Below are positions 25,697 through 35,047 of a DNA stretch of 64,000 nucleotides, piece by piece; positions within the stretch are counted from its first letter, which is position 1, and each line of letters begins with the position of its first letter. The notes under the pieces are model-generated. The model saw nothing but the letters and a program-made list of their open reading frames with translations. It had not been told where the DNA came from and searched no databases. Both the position numbers and the translations under genes were made by a program. The stretch comes from Chitinophaga sp. CF418 (GTDB lineage: Bacteria; Bacteroidota; Bacteroidia; Chitinophagales; Chitinophagaceae), in the NCBI RefSeq assembly GCF_900142925.1, contig NZ_FRCN01000002.1, positions 124,001 through 188,000 of the forward strand, given 5' to 3'.

Positions 25697-26086
25697 TTAG
25701 CGTTTAGAGAACTGGAAGCTTCTTCTAGCTTTAGCTTTACCTGGTTTCTTACGTTCAACGCTTCTCGGATCACGTTTCAGCAGACCTGCTGCTTTCAGCG
25801 CCGGACGGTATTCGATGTTCACTTCGCAAAGTGCACGTGCAATACCCAGCTTAATAGCTTCTGCCTGACCCTTGATACCACCACCGGCAGCATTTACCTT
25901 TATATCAAATTTATCTGTAGCGTCGATTGTCTTCAACGGCAGTTCTACCTGGTTCTGCAGGTATACCAGCGTGAAGTATTCTTTATAGTCTTTGTCGTTC
26001 ACAACAACGTTACCAGTACCCTTGCTGATGTACACACGGGCTACGGCTTCCTTACGACGACCAATAGTATTTTTTTGCTTTTCCAT
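25697..26086 (-). CDS. rpsI: Ribosomal protein S9
   Basis: 129 aa. 'NTIGRRKEAVARVYISKGTG', 'GGGIKGQAEAIKLGIARAL' and the basic C-terminal 'RKKPGKAKARRSFQFSKR' that reaches the P site. It lies 14 bp after rplM, the conserved L13-S9 pair. Confidence 0.98.
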   Translation of the reverse strand: MEKQKNTIGRRKEAVARVYISKGTGNVVVNDKDYKEYFTLVYLQNQVELPLKTIDATDKFDIKVNAAGGGIKGQAEAIKLGIARALCEVNIEYRPALKAAGLLKRDPRSVERKKPGKAKARRSFQFSKR

Positions 26087-26100
26087 GTATCAGAGAAAAA

Positions 26101-26544
26101 TTAGAAAGTTAATGTTTTCGGTTTCTGCGCAGCGTGTGGATGCTCAGCGCCTGCATATACAAACAGTTTTTTGTACATGGCACGTCCCAGACGGTTCTTA
26201 GGCAGCATACCTTTTACAGCTCTTTCTATGATCAGTTCTGGTCTGCGACGAACCAGGTCTTTAGCAACTTCTGCTTTCTGACCACCTGGATAACCAGAGA
26301 AAGTCAAATATTCCTTGTCATTCCATTTATTACCAGTAAACTGAACTTTCTCAGCATTGATAACAATAATGAAATCACCACAGTCAGTGTGAGGTGTATA
26401 GTAAGGTTTGTTCTTACCTCTTAAGATTGCCGCAATCTTAGCGCTCATCCTACCCAATGTCAGGTTGGTGGCGTCTACGATGTGCCATTCACGCGTTACA
26501 GTAGCGTCATTGGCCGATTTAGTCTTGAAGCTTAAAGTGTTCAT
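26101..26544 (-). CDS. rplM: Ribosomal protein L13
   Basis: 147 aa. '[50 protein letters not shown]'-type core (seen in blocks) and '[31 protein letters not shown]'-type C-terminus. It is the first gene of the rplM-rpsI-rpsB-tsf group. A -7 element and a short leader hairpin (TCCCAA/TTGGGA) precede it, possibly an autoregulatory leader. Confidence 0.98.
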   Translation of the reverse strand: MNTLSFKTKSANDATVTREWHIVDATNLTLGRMSAKIAAILRGKNKPYYTPHTDCGDFIIVINAEKVQFTGNKWNDKEYLTFSGYPGGQKAEVAKDLVRRRPELIIERAVKGMLPKNRLGRAMYKKLFVYAGAEHPHAAQKPKTLTF

Positions 26545-26581
26545 TATAGTATATAATAAAGTTTTTACGTTCTGATATAAC

Positions 26582-26611
26582 TATCCCAAACAAATTGGGA
26601 GTGCAAAACTA
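26582..26611 (-). promoter_or_regulatory. rplM promoter element and leader hairpin
   Basis: On the minus strand TAGTTTTG (26604-26611) matches TAnnTTTG. Just downstream the transcript would start with a TCCCAA-TTTGT-TTGGGA hairpin (26585-26601), about 40 nt before the ATG. The position suits a ribosomal-protein leader; identity is not established. Confidence 0.45.
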
Positions 26612-26930
26612 ATCCTCTTAATTGATATTACCATACTTTTGAGGAAGTTTTTTGAATGACACCTTTGTAATAGATTGATTTTCAATAATAATTTTGACAC
26701 AGAATTATTAACACAGGCAGTGAATAATTTATCCATGTCATTTTTTCGTTGCAAGTCATATGATAATATATATTTCTATTTATTAATAAGACGTAAGGCC
26801 TGAAAAAGCAGCGCCTCCTTCTGAAACATTCGACTGCTTCCAGATCTGTAGTACGTTTCAAGCTACATCACTTTACATGGCCAGACTAAGGAATAACATA
26901 CTACCACCTGGGCCGGAAGCCTCCGGGCAT

Positions 26931-26965
26931 AAAAAAGGCCGGGAAAGAAGTCCTCCCCGACCTTT
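26931..26965 (-). terminator. Terminator of the metallopeptidase gene
   Basis: On the minus strand AAAGGTCGGG pairs with CCCGGCCTTT (one G-U) and runs into T6. Confidence 0.88.
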
Positions 26966-26993
26966 GCATATTGATTAACAGATGATAATAAGA

Positions 26994-27689
26994 TTAATCC
27001 CTGTTCCTTGAGCTTGCGCCGGCATAGATCATTATATATTGCAGCAGGGTCACTAAGGATGCGATCGCTGCTACCAAATAGGTCATGGCCGCCCACCAAA
27101 GGGCATCCTTCGCCTTATCATGCTCTTCCCTGCGCATCAGGGTCGTGTTATCCAACCAGGCGAGCGCCCTTCTGGAGGCGTCAAACTCGACCGGTAGTGT
27201 TACCAGCGCAAAAAGCGTGGTCACTCCAAACAGGATAATACCACCCAGTAATAAAGCCGGGAAGACATTTATCAACAGTATACCGCCCAACAACACCCAC
27301 TGTACCAGGTTGGAGCTGAACTGTACCGCCGGTACCAGTTTGGAACGCAGGTTGAGCCAGGGATAAGCCCGCTGATGCTGTACAGCATGGCCACACTCGT
27401 GTGCAGCGACTGAGGCAGCCATTACATTCGCCCCGGAATACACATCGGGGCTGAGATTGACCGTTTTATTGGTTGGATCATAGTGGTCAGATAAAAAGCC
27501 ATCTACGGAAACTACCTGTACGTCATATATTCCATTGTCTTTCAACATCTTCTCTGCTATCTGCTTACCAGTCAGCCCCGAAGAGGTTGGTACAGCGCTA
27601 TATTCCCTCATTTTGCTTTTCAATCTCCAGCTTACCAACATGCTGATCCCGATAAAGATCAGCGAAGTAAACATAATGCCAGTTGTCAT
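26994..27689 (-). CDS. YugP-type membrane zinc metallopeptidase
   Basis: 231 aa. An N-terminal membrane helix precedes 'SGLTGKQIAEKMLKDNGIYDV', 'DHYDPTNKTVNLSPDVYSG', and the zinc motif 'AAHECGHAVQH' (HExxH variant HECGH, about residue 117). Two or three further hydrophobic segments follow. This matches the YugP/PF04298 family of neutral zinc metallopeptidases. The substrate is unknown. It is monocistronic, with a terminator 28 bp after the stop. Confidence 0.93.
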   Translation of the reverse strand: MTTGIMFTSLIFIGISMLVSWRLKSKMREYSAVPTSSGLTGKQIAEKMLKDNGIYDVQVVSVDGFLSDHYDPTNKTVNLSPDVYSGANVMAASVAAHECGHAVQHQRAYPWLNLRSKLVPAVQFSSNLVQWVLLGGILLINVFPALLLGGIILFGVTTLFALVTLPVEFDASRRALAWLDNTTLMRREEHDKAKDALWWAAMTYLVAAIASLVTLLQYIMIYAGASSRNRD

Positions 27690-28140
27690 ACTATAAAATG
27701 AAGTTTAGATTAATACAAAATTACTGGTAACCATGATCAAATTGTCGTCCAAACCATCCCTCCCAAGGGGATTTAGGATTTCCTTAAGAATTACTCCGGG
27801 GCCCTTCATTTTTTACTGCCAATTAGGAAATTTAACACTGCCAATATGGCGTTTTACAAAATTTTGAATTGTCATTCCCGACGTTATGACAGATATATTT
27901 AATGCTTTTATGACGCCGATTTCATATATAATTTATGGCGGCATCATTCCTATTTATCAACCCTTTACGCTCTTTCAATGAAAGTATAATTGGATGCCTT
28001 TAACCGCTGAAACGTGCTATGGTGGCAGATCTGTCACATTATGAAAAGTCATCAAAAGTTATTCACATCAATTAAATAAACTTTTTTATTCTGTAGCCAT
28101 TTAGTAATTTAGACGTGAATTTAATGGGTTAGTAAGTAGA

Positions 28141-28176
28141 AAGAGTCAGCAGAAATTTCTGTTGGCTCTTTTCTTT
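28141..28176 (+). terminator. Free-standing terminator-like hairpin
   Basis: AAGAGTCAGCAGAA / TTCTGTTGGCTCTT pair over 14 positions with two G-U, followed by TTCTTTTTT. No gene ends nearby on the plus strand. TAATTTAG about 35 bp upstream is one base off TAnnTTTG. Confidence 0.5.
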
Positions 28177-28304
28177 TTTATCCCATTTTTTCCTGCCCCT
28201 TTTTCATGAAAATTTGAATGTCTTCAACTCCCTTTTCTCTCATTTTTTTTACCATCACTTCATCGTTTATTTTTTCTTTTTTACGGAGCCGATGATTTCC
28301 GTTT

Positions 28305-28312
28305 TAAATTTG
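28305..28312 (+). promoter_or_regulatory. -7 element immediately before radA
   Basis: TAAATTTG ends only 4 bp before the radA ATG, so the transcript would be leaderless if this element is used. Confidence 0.45.
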
Positions 28313-28316
28313 CTGC

Positions 28317-29687
28317 ATGAAAATTAAAACTGCGTTCTTCTGTCAGAATTGTGGATACGAATCAGCTAAATGGACTGGTAAATGTCCTAGTTGTGGTCAA
28401 TGGAATACATTCGTTGAAGAGAAAGTACAAAAAGATATCCCTCTACGTAATGCTGGTTGGCAACCTGAAAAAGAGAACGGCAGATCAGATAACATCGTGA
28501 ACCTTTCCGAAGTGAGCGGAATAGAGGAAGACCGCCTGCTGACGCCCGATGCAGAATTGAACCGTGTATTGGGCGGCGGTATAGTACCCGGCTCCTTAGT
28601 ACTTGTAGGAGGTGAACCTGGTATAGGTAAAAGCACCTTATTTCTGCAGAACGCATTGCAACTCAAAGACATCACTACCTTGTATATCAGTGGTGAGGAA
28701 AGTGCGCAGCAAATAAAAATGAGAGCAGACAGATTACAGATAAAAAATGATCTGTTCTATCTGCTGACCGAAACATCCACACAAACCATCTTCCAGGAAA
28801 TAAAGAAACTACGTCCACAACTCGTTATAGTTGACTCAATTCAAACTTTACAATCACCTTTCATTGAGTCTGCTCCCGGCAGCGTATCGCAGATCAGGGA
28901 AACAACAGCTGAAATGCAACGTTTTGCCAAAGAAAGCCATACCCCTGTATTCCTTATCGGCCACATCACCAAAGACGGCTCCATTGCCGGTCCGAAGATC
29001 CTGGAACATATGGTCGATACTGTGCTGCAGTTTGAAGGTGATCAGCACTATGCTTATCGCATACTCCGTACTATCAAGAACCGTTTCGGATCAACAGCGG
29101 AACTGGGTATTTATGAGATGACCGGAGCAGGATTAAGACAGGTTACCAATCCTTCAGAGATCCTGATATCACAAAGGGAAGATCAACTAAGCGGTGTGGC
29201 TATTGCTGCTACCATGGAAGGCATGCGTCCCATGCTTGTGGAAGTACAGGCGCTGGTCACACAGTCTGTATACGGTACCCCTCAACGTACTGTCACCGGT
29301 TTTGATCTGCGCAGGCTGCAATTGCTGCTGGCCGTGCTGGAAAAACGTGGCGGGTTTCACTTCGGTGTAAAAGATGTTTTCCTGAACATTGCAGGCGGTA
29401 TCCGTGTGGAAGACCCTTCTATTGATCTGGCTGTATTGTGCGCACTTTTATCTTCTTATGAAGATGCCGCGATAAGCAGCAAGATCTGTTTTGCCGGTGA
29501 GGTAGGCCTCAGCGGAGAGATCCGTGCAGTGAACAGAATAGAACAACGTATAGCAGAAGCAGAAAAACTGGGCTTTGAGAAAATCTTCATCAGCCGCTAC
29601 AATAAAAAAGGAACAGATTTCAGCAAGTTCAATATTGAGGTAGTACCTGTAGGCCGGGTCGATGAAGTATACAGAAGCCTCTTTTAA
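28317..29687 (+). CDS. radA: DNA repair protein RadA
   Basis: 456 aa. An N-terminal C4 zinc finger ('CQNCGYESAKWTGKCPSCGQW') is followed by Walker A 'GGEPGIGKSTLFLQ' (about residue 96), Walker B 'LVIVDSIQTL' and the RadA-specific 'KNRFGSTAELGIYEM'. A C-terminal Lon-like domain has 'AGGIRVEDPSIDLAVLCALLSS'. It is a hexameric DnaB-like helicase promoting branch migration in recombination. The start is supported by the zinc finger beginning at residue 9. The ComF-like gene follows 56 bp later. Confidence 0.97.
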   Translation: MKIKTAFFCQNCGYESAKWTGKCPSCGQWNTFVEEKVQKDIPLRNAGWQPEKENGRSDNIVNLSEVSGIEEDRLLTPDAELNRVLGGGIVPGSLVLVGGEPGIGKSTLFLQNALQLKDITTLYISGEESAQQIKMRADRLQIKNDLFYLLTETSTQTIFQEIKKLRPQLVIVDSIQTLQSPFIESAPGSVSQIRETTAEMQRFAKESHTPVFLIGHITKDGSIAGPKILEHMVDTVLQFEGDQHYAYRILRTIKNRFGSTAELGIYEMTGAGLRQVTNPSEILISQREDQLSGVAIAATMEGMRPMLVEVQALVTQSVYGTPQRTVTGFDLRRLQLLLAVLEKRGGFHFGVKDVFLNIAGGIRVEDPSIDLAVLCALLSSYEDAAISSKICFAGEVGLSGEIRAVNRIEQRIAEAEKLGFEKIFISRYNKKGTDFSKFNIEVVPVGRVDEVYRSLF

Positions 29688-29743
29688 TTTTCCCGTTAGC
29701 GGGTTTTCATTATTTTCAGTTAACTAACGCTCTATATCTGAAA

Positions 29744-30433
29744 ATGAAAAACCTGTTAGCCTCCCTGCTGGATCTTCTTTATCCGCATACCTGTGATGGA
29801 TGCGGCATAGATCTTACACATACCGAAAAAGTTCTTTGTCTTCGCTGCCAGCGCCGGCTGCCCCTTACCGGTTATCAGCACCTGCCGGATAACCCGGTGG
29901 AAAAGATCTTCTGGGGAAGGGTTAACATCCGGCATGCCATGGCTGCTTACTATTACCGCAAGTCTTCTTTACTACAACAACTCATTTATCAGTTCAAATA
30001 CAATCAACGGGAAGACATTGCCACCCATTTAGGCCAGCAGATGGGAAATATCCTCTTGCAGAGCAGGTGGCTATACGAAATAAACAGTATCATTCCTGTT
30101 CCCATACATCCTACCAAATTACAGCAAAGGGGATATAACCAGGCAATACTCCTTGCGAATGGTATTGCCACAGTAACAGGAAAGCCCGTCATGGAGGAAA
30201 TACTTTTCAGAAACAACTATTCTCCCTCTCAAACCAATAAGGGCCGCCTGCTCCGCTGGCAGAATGTGTCCGGCGTCTTTTCCATCAGGCCAGGCAACTA
30301 CCTTAAGGATCAACATATCCTGCTCATTGATGATGTGCTCACGACAGGCGCAACCCTCGAAGCATGCAGCAACCTGTTGGTAGGCGCCGGCGCTGTTGTA
30401 AGTATTTGCACACTCGCCTTTGCTCACCATTAA
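29744..30433 (+). CDS. ComF-family phosphoribosyltransferase-like protein
   Basis: 229 aa. N-terminal zinc-ribbon cysteines ('CDGCGIDLTHTEKVLCLRC') precede a PRTase fold with 'IIPVPIHPTKLQQRGYNQAILLANGIA' and the PRPP loop 'HILLIDDVLTTGATLEACSNLL' (about residue 195). ComF proteins take part in natural transformation in some bacteria. It is downstream of radA, which also acts in transformation, but competence here is only an inference. Confidence 0.92.
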   Translation: MKNLLASLLDLLYPHTCDGCGIDLTHTEKVLCLRCQRRLPLTGYQHLPDNPVEKIFWGRVNIRHAMAAYYYRKSSLLQQLIYQFKYNQREDIATHLGQQMGNILLQSRWLYEINSIIPVPIHPTKLQQRGYNQAILLANGIATVTGKPVMEEILFRNNYSPSQTNKGRLLRWQNVSGVFSIRPGNYLKDQHILLIDDVLTTGATLEACSNLLVGAGAVVSICTLAFAHH

Positions 30434-30532
30434 AATAGCAAGGACTCCGCTTATCATTAACACCTTATATACAATATTTTACTTAATTTTATTTGCTCAC
30501 TTGTTTTTAAATCACTCTACAATTCTAATTAT

Positions 30533-31063
30533 ATGACACTGAAGACACTGTTGATTTCAATATTATTATTCATGAAAAGCGGAGCTATATATGACTTCAA
30601 AGTAGATGGCGTTGATGGAGGTAAGATCAATTTTGCAGATTATAAAGGAAAGAAGATCCTGATCGTAAACACTGCTTCTATGTGTGGAAACACTCCTCAG
30701 TACGCTGAACTGGAAAAACTGTACAAGAAATACGAAAAGAACCTCGTAATCATCGGCTTTCCTGCCAATAACTTCGGTTCACAGGAACCAGGTTCCAACG
30801 CTGAGATCCATGAATTCTGCACCAAAAAATATGCAGTAACCTTCCCGATGGCTGCCAAGATCTCTGTAAAAGGCAATGACATCCACCCGATCTATAAATG
30901 GCTGCTGGCTGAAAGTAAAGCCAAACACCTCGAACCATCAGAAGTACAATGGAATTTCCAGAAATATCTGCTGGATGAAAAAGGTAACCTGGTAGCCGTA
31001 TTCTCACCTAAAACCCAACCTCTTTCCCCTGAAGTAACGGCCGCGATAGAAAAGAAATACTAA
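30533..31063 (+). CDS. Glutathione peroxidase family protein
   Basis: 176 aa. It starts with a short hydrophobic segment ('LKTLLISILLFMKSGA') that may be a signal peptide. 'FKVDGVDGGKINFADYKGKKILIVNTASMCGNTPQYAELEKLY' carries the catalytic Cys in 'SMCGNTPQY'. 'GFPANNFGSQEPGSNAEI' and 'VQWNFQKYLLDEKG' complete the Gln/Trp/Asn set. It reduces peroxides, probably with thioredoxin. holB follows after 9 bp, so the two may share a transcript. Confidence 0.95.
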   Translation: MTLKTLLISILLFMKSGAIYDFKVDGVDGGKINFADYKGKKILIVNTASMCGNTPQYAELEKLYKKYEKNLVIIGFPANNFGSQEPGSNAEIHEFCTKKYAVTFPMAAKISVKGNDIHPIYKWLLAESKAKHLEPSEVQWNFQKYLLDEKGNLVAVFSPKTQPLSPEVTAAIEKKY

Positions 31064-31072
31064 TTTGCGTTC

Positions 31073-32212
31073 ATGCTTTTTTCGAATGTCATAGGTCAGG
31101 AAGATATACGACAACAATTAATAAAGTCCACGGAACAACACCGCCTCAGTCACGCCAATATCATACTGGCGCCTGAAGGAACCGGTGGACTTCCGATTGC
31201 ACTTGCATTTGCGCAATACCTGGTATGCGAAGACAGACAGCCGGATGGCGCCTGCGGTAAATGTGCTTCCTGCCTGAAAGCAGGTAAGTACATACATCCT
31301 GATATACATTTCTCTTACCCGGTCATTCCCCGTAAACCGGGCGATAAACCGGTAAGTGCTGATTATGCAGCCGAGTGGCGGGAATTCGTCGATGCCCAGC
31401 CTTATGGCAATGCATATGACTGGTTACAGTTTATCGGGGCAGAGAATAAACAGGGGAATATTACCGCCACCGAATGCCAGGATATCATCCGTAAGCTGAG
31501 TCTGAAAAGCTTTGAGAGTGTCTATAAGATACTGCTGATGTGGATGCCCGAGTACCTGGGCAACGAAGGGAACAGGCTGCTGAAGTTGATAGAGGAACCA
31601 CCAGACAATACCATTTTTTTGCTTGTGGCTGAAAACCAGGAGCAGATCCTGGCCACTATCCTCTCCCGCACACATCTGATCAAAGTGAATCCACTGCCGA
31701 AAGAGGTGATGATAGACGCGCTCATAAACCGGGCGCAGATACCAGCCGCTAAGGCAAGACAGGCGGCAACCATCGCTGCCGGCAACTACCGGGAGGCGTT
31801 GTACATGCTCCAGCATTCTGATGACGACTACCATGAACTTCTGCGCAACTGGCTCAACTATATTTTCACAGGCAATCGGGTGGCCCTCCAGGGATGGATT
31901 GAAGGCATCGCCAGCACCAAAATGGGGCGCGAGAACCAGAAACAGTTCCTTCGCTATTTTATCAACCTTCTGGAACATACCCTGCGACTGAAGTATATAG
32001 ACAAAAGCCAGCTGGCCTTTTCAGATGAGGAAACAGACTTTGCAGCGAAACTGCAAAAGCTGGCAGACCTTCAGCAAATGGAACTGATCATGCAGGAAAT
32101 GGACAATGCCTGCTATTATATAGAGCGCAATGCGAACGCCAAATTGCTGTTTCATGCACTTTCTGTGAAATTGCAGTATATCTTTAAAAAGAGGCCGATT
32201 CCGGCAATATGA
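31073..32212 (+). CDS. holB: DNA polymerase III delta' subunit
   Basis: 379 aa. AAA+ clamp-loader fold with 'SNVIGQEDIRQQLI', zinc-finger cysteines 'CEDRQPDGACGKCASCLKAGKYIHPDIHF', 'EYLGNEGNRLLKLIEEPPDNTIFLLVAEN' and 'ATILSRTHLIKV'. The P-loop position reads 'APEGTGGLP', without the Lys-Ser/Thr needed for ATP binding, as expected for delta', which is not an ATPase. It follows the glutathione peroxidase gene by 9 bp. Confidence 0.95.
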   Translation: MLFSNVIGQEDIRQQLIKSTEQHRLSHANIILAPEGTGGLPIALAFAQYLVCEDRQPDGACGKCASCLKAGKYIHPDIHFSYPVIPRKPGDKPVSADYAAEWREFVDAQPYGNAYDWLQFIGAENKQGNITATECQDIIRKLSLKSFESVYKILLMWMPEYLGNEGNRLLKLIEEPPDNTIFLLVAENQEQILATILSRTHLIKVNPLPKEVMIDALINRAQIPAAKARQAATIAAGNYREALYMLQHSDDDYHELLRNWLNYIFTGNRVALQGWIEGIASTKMGRENQKQFLRYFINLLEHTLRLKYIDKSQLAFSDEETDFAAKLQKLADLQQMELIMQEMDNACYYIERNANAKLLFHALSVKLQYIFKKRPIPAI

Positions 32213-32233
32213 CATATTAAGGGCATTTTCCGT

Positions 32234-32241
32234 TATCTTTG
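32234..32241 (+). promoter_or_regulatory. -7 element of the PSP1-protein gene
   Basis: TATCTTTG lies 98 bp before the start codon. The leader contains a small hairpin (GCATCCGG/CCGGATGT, about 32285-32308). Confidence 0.5.
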
Positions 32242-32339
32242 TTTATTCCGGCCCTTATGTAATAAGGAGGAATTATATATATTAAGGCATCCGGTCCAAT
32301 GCCCGGATGTATTTCATTTAATAATTTAAATCGATTAAT

Positions 32340-33797
32340 ATGGCTTGTGCCGGATGTGGTACAGGTGCAGAGGGGAAGCCGTCAGGATGCAAAAGCAATG
32401 GAGGATGCAGTAGTGGAGGCTGTAACAGGCTGAATGTATTTGACTGGCTGGCCAATATTCCCTTAAGTGACAGCTTAGCACCATTTGATATAATAGAAGT
32501 AAGCTTCAACAACGGTAGCAGAAAGGATTTTTTCCGTAACACCACCAAACAGTTGCTCGATAAAGGAGAAATGGTAACTGTAGAAGGCGTCAGTGGTTTC
32601 GACATCGGACAGATCAGCCTCACAGGCGAACTGGTTAAATTACAGATGAAGAAAAAGCGTATCGAAGATACCCCAGAAGTAAAGAAGGTACTTCGCCGCG
32701 CTACAAATGAAGACCTTGCGCGGATGAATGATAACAAAGCCCGCGAAAAGGACGCCCTCATCAAAGCCAGGGCTATTGCCCGCAGTATTGGCCTGGAAAT
32801 GAAACTCGCAGAAGTAGAAATCCAGGCTGATGGCCGTAAAGCCACTTTCTTCTACACCGCTGACGACAGGGTGGATTTCCGTGAGCTGATTAAACTCTAT
32901 GCCGGTGAATTCCGTGTAAAGGTGGAAATGCGCCAGATAGGCGCCCGCCAGGAAGCCGGAAAAGTTGGTGGTATCGGCAGTTGCGGAAGAGAACTTTGTT
33001 GCTCTACCTGGTTGACTGACTTCAAGAGCGTTAATACCACCGCTGCCCGTTATCAAAACCTGTCTATTAATCAGGCAAAACTTTCCGGCCAGTGCGGTCG
33101 TCTGAAATGCTGCCTGAACTATGAACTTGACACTTACCTGGATGCATTGAAGGAATTCCCTGAAGATGCAGACAGTATTGAAACTGCCAATGGCGTGGCT
33201 ACCCTTCAGAAGAGAGATATCTTCAAAAACCTGATGTGGTACTCTTACGGCGACAGTAATAAGCAGTATCCGCTTACCATTGCCCGCGTGAAAGAAATAC
33301 GCCAGCTGAACAAACAGAATATCAGGCCGGAAGACCTGAAACCTGTGGAAGTAGTGACAATTAAACCGAAAGAAACAGATCTTGGCTTCGCAGATGTTGT
33401 AGGACAGATCAGCCTGCGTTCCCTGGAAAAAGCTTCCCAGAAACGTAAACACAAAGACAAGGAAAAACAGAAGCACAAACAGAAACAGGAACAACCGCAG
33501 CAGCAACAACAGGGCAAAAAGCAGGAAGGCAAAGGCGACAGCCAGAACCGTCCGGCACCACAACAAAAGCCGCAGGAAAACAAGCCGCAGAAACAACAGG
33601 ATAATCGTCCACAGCAGCAGCAACAAAAGCCTAAACAGGAACAACGCCCACAGCAGAATGCTCCCAAGCAGAAGCAGGACCAGCGTAATCAGCCTAATGG
33701 GCCTAAACCGCAGCAGGACAAGAACAATCCTAACAATCCTAAACAACAGGGAGGCGGAGGAAACAGGCCACCGAAACCCCGCGAAAAACAGAAATAA
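32340..33797 (+). CDS. PSP1-domain (RicT/YaaT-like) protein with Gln/Lys/Pro-rich tail
   Basis: 485 aa. A Cys-rich N-terminus ('CAGCGTGAEGKPSGCKSNGGC') leads to a PSP1 core with 'VEIQADGRKATFFYTADDRVDFRELIKLYAGEF', 'RIGSCGRELCC'-like 'GIGSCGRELCCSTWL' and 'LSGQCGRLKCCLNYEL'. RicT proteins bind Fe-S clusters through such Cys and influence mRNA processing in Bacillus; the role in Bacteroidota is unproven. Residues of about 360-485 are disordered, rich in Gln, Lys, Pro and Asn. It has its own -7 element and a terminator after the stop. Confidence 0.9.
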   Translation: MACAGCGTGAEGKPSGCKSNGGCSSGGCNRLNVFDWLANIPLSDSLAPFDIIEVSFNNGSRKDFFRNTTKQLLDKGEMVTVEGVSGFDIGQISLTGELVKLQMKKKRIEDTPEVKKVLRRATNEDLARMNDNKAREKDALIKARAIARSIGLEMKLAEVEIQADGRKATFFYTADDRVDFRELIKLYAGEFRVKVEMRQIGARQEAGKVGGIGSCGRELCCSTWLTDFKSVNTTAARYQNLSINQAKLSGQCGRLKCCLNYELDTYLDALKEFPEDADSIETANGVATLQKRDIFKNLMWYSYGDSNKQYPLTIARVKEIRQLNKQNIRPEDLKPVEVVTIKPKETDLGFADVVGQISLRSLEKASQKRKHKDKEKQKHKQKQEQPQQQQQGKKQEGKGDSQNRPAPQQKPQENKPQKQQDNRPQQQQQKPKQEQRPQQNAPKQKQDQRNQPNGPKPQQDKNNPNNPKQQGGGGNRPPKPREKQK

Positions 33798-33823
33798 ACT
33801 TCCGTTTTAATACCATTGAGAAG

Positions 33824-33852
33824 GCGCATCAGTAATATGATGCGCTTTTTTT
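33824..33852. terminator. Terminator between the PSP1 gene and the converging nucleoid protein gene
   Basis: An 8-bp perfect stem GCGCATCA / TGATGCGC, 6-nt loop, then T7 on the plus strand. Confidence 0.88.
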
Positions 33853-33972
33853 CATTTATAATATTCTCCTTTTTTACTGGTGGGAACGTTCCCGGTTTCG
33901 AGACACTAAAAGGCCGTCCGAAAGAACAGCCTTTGTTTAATAATTGGTTTTTGCTTATGAAAAAAAGATAGA

Positions 33973-35025
33973 TCAAGTTTCGTTTTCAAACAATAACTTA
34001 TAGTAATACAAATTGGTAGACTCATCAAATCCACGCTCAATCATTTCCCTGTTACCATGAATATATATGTGAAAGTTCTTGTCCAACTTCAGTATGCTCT
34101 TAAAAACCTTTTGCTGTTTCTTCACCGCAGGAGATGATATATCAAACTCGTCGGGGAACTCTTGCTGAAACTCCTGTTGGAACTGCTCTTTGTATTCCTT
34201 GAATGACGCTATAGCATCGGGATGCCCCAATACTTCCTGTGCGAAATCATCCAGCTGAAACTGCTCTTTCTCCTTGAAATAGGTTGCTGATTTATTAAGA
34301 AGATCCACCTGATCTACACGGCTTATCTCGTATTCGCCGGGCAGTTTATCATGGATAAACTTCTTACACATGTTCACTGCCAGTTCTGTCTGGTGATAGC
34401 TGTCCTCACGGCGTTGCACCTGCAGGAATGCATCCTTCCAGTAAACTGCTTCATTTTGTTTGCTGATGCTGTCTATAATGCTGACTTTGTACCCATTCTC
34501 TTCTTCGGTGTTAAAGACCAGGCAACCTTTATCAAGCTTATTGATATTGATCCCATCTTCATAATTCACCTCATAGTTGTCATTGGCTAGAAATACTTTG
34601 AGATAAGTATCCCTGTTCTCGGATTTAAAAATACCTATCGCCTCGACGTCTTCTCCATCCACCTGACACTTACTAAAGTAGGCAATATATAGTTCTCCAC
34701 CTTTAATCTTTGGATGAGTGGAATGCTTGTACAGATGCCTGGCAATATTTACTGATTGCTCGTGAAAATTGTCCCTGTTTTCAAAGATACGCCGACAGTA
34801 TTGAAAAATCTCATTTAATTGTAAATCAGCCTCATGATAAAAACGGAAGTACTCCGCGCTGTTGGTAAACGGCTGTATAAAATACGTCAGCAATAGCTGG
34901 CTGATTGTTTCGTCCTGCAATTCCAGCGGGGCCTGAGAACAAATCAGCGGTTCTTCCTGTGAGGCATTTCCTACCTTGTGTATCGAAAGGTGTTCAAGGT
35001 CTTTAAAATCTGAAACATGTATCAT
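33973..35025 (-). CDS. Nucleoid-associated protein (YejK/NdpA family)
   Basis: 350 aa. The start 'MIHVSDFKDLEHLSIHKVGN', 'LLLTYFIQPF', 'SKCQVDGEDVEAIGIFKSENRDTYLKV' and the C-terminal 'FHIYIHGNREMIERGFDESTNLYYYKLLF' fit the 37-kDa nucleoid-associated family (PF04245). Function is poorly known; related proteins are reported to be nucleoid-bound. It lies 22 bp downstream of the lipoprotein gene (stop at 35048), so the two are probably one operon. Confidence 0.88.
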   Translation of the reverse strand: MIHVSDFKDLEHLSIHKVGNASQEEPLICSQAPLELQDETISQLLLTYFIQPFTNSAEYFRFYHEADLQLNEIFQYCRRIFENRDNFHEQSVNIARHLYKHSTHPKIKGGELYIAYFSKCQVDGEDVEAIGIFKSENRDTYLKVFLANDNYEVNYEDGININKLDKGCLVFNTEEENGYKVSIIDSISKQNEAVYWKDAFLQVQRREDSYHQTELAVNMCKKFIHDKLPGEYEISRVDQVDLLNKSATYFKEKEQFQLDDFAQEVLGHPDAIASFKEYKEQFQQEFQQEFPDEFDISSPAVKKQQKVFKSILKLDKNFHIYIHGNREMIERGFDESTNLYYYKLLFENET

Positions 35026-35047
35026 GGCCCGGCGAAAATAGTGAAAA

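Larger units (their letters stand above)
26545..26993. other. Intergenic region upstream of rplM
   Basis: About 450 bp. The left part holds the rplM promoter and leader, and the right end holds the terminator of the metallopeptidase gene. The middle is AT-rich, with no gene or RNA recognised. Confidence 0.6.
27690..28316. other. 627-bp divergent intergenic region upstream of radA
   Basis: It holds a -7-like element for the metallopeptidase (TAATTTTG on the minus strand, 27716-27723), a free-standing hairpin with T run at 28141-28176 and the radA -7 element. No reading frame of note. A short untranslated RNA ending at the hairpin is possible. Confidence 0.55.

Noticed and set aside
32264..32270. 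AAGGAGG, a perfect Shine-Dalgarno-like sequence
   Set aside because: No start codon lies at a suitable distance, and the downstream gene starts 70 bp later. Probably chance in a Bacteroidota leader.
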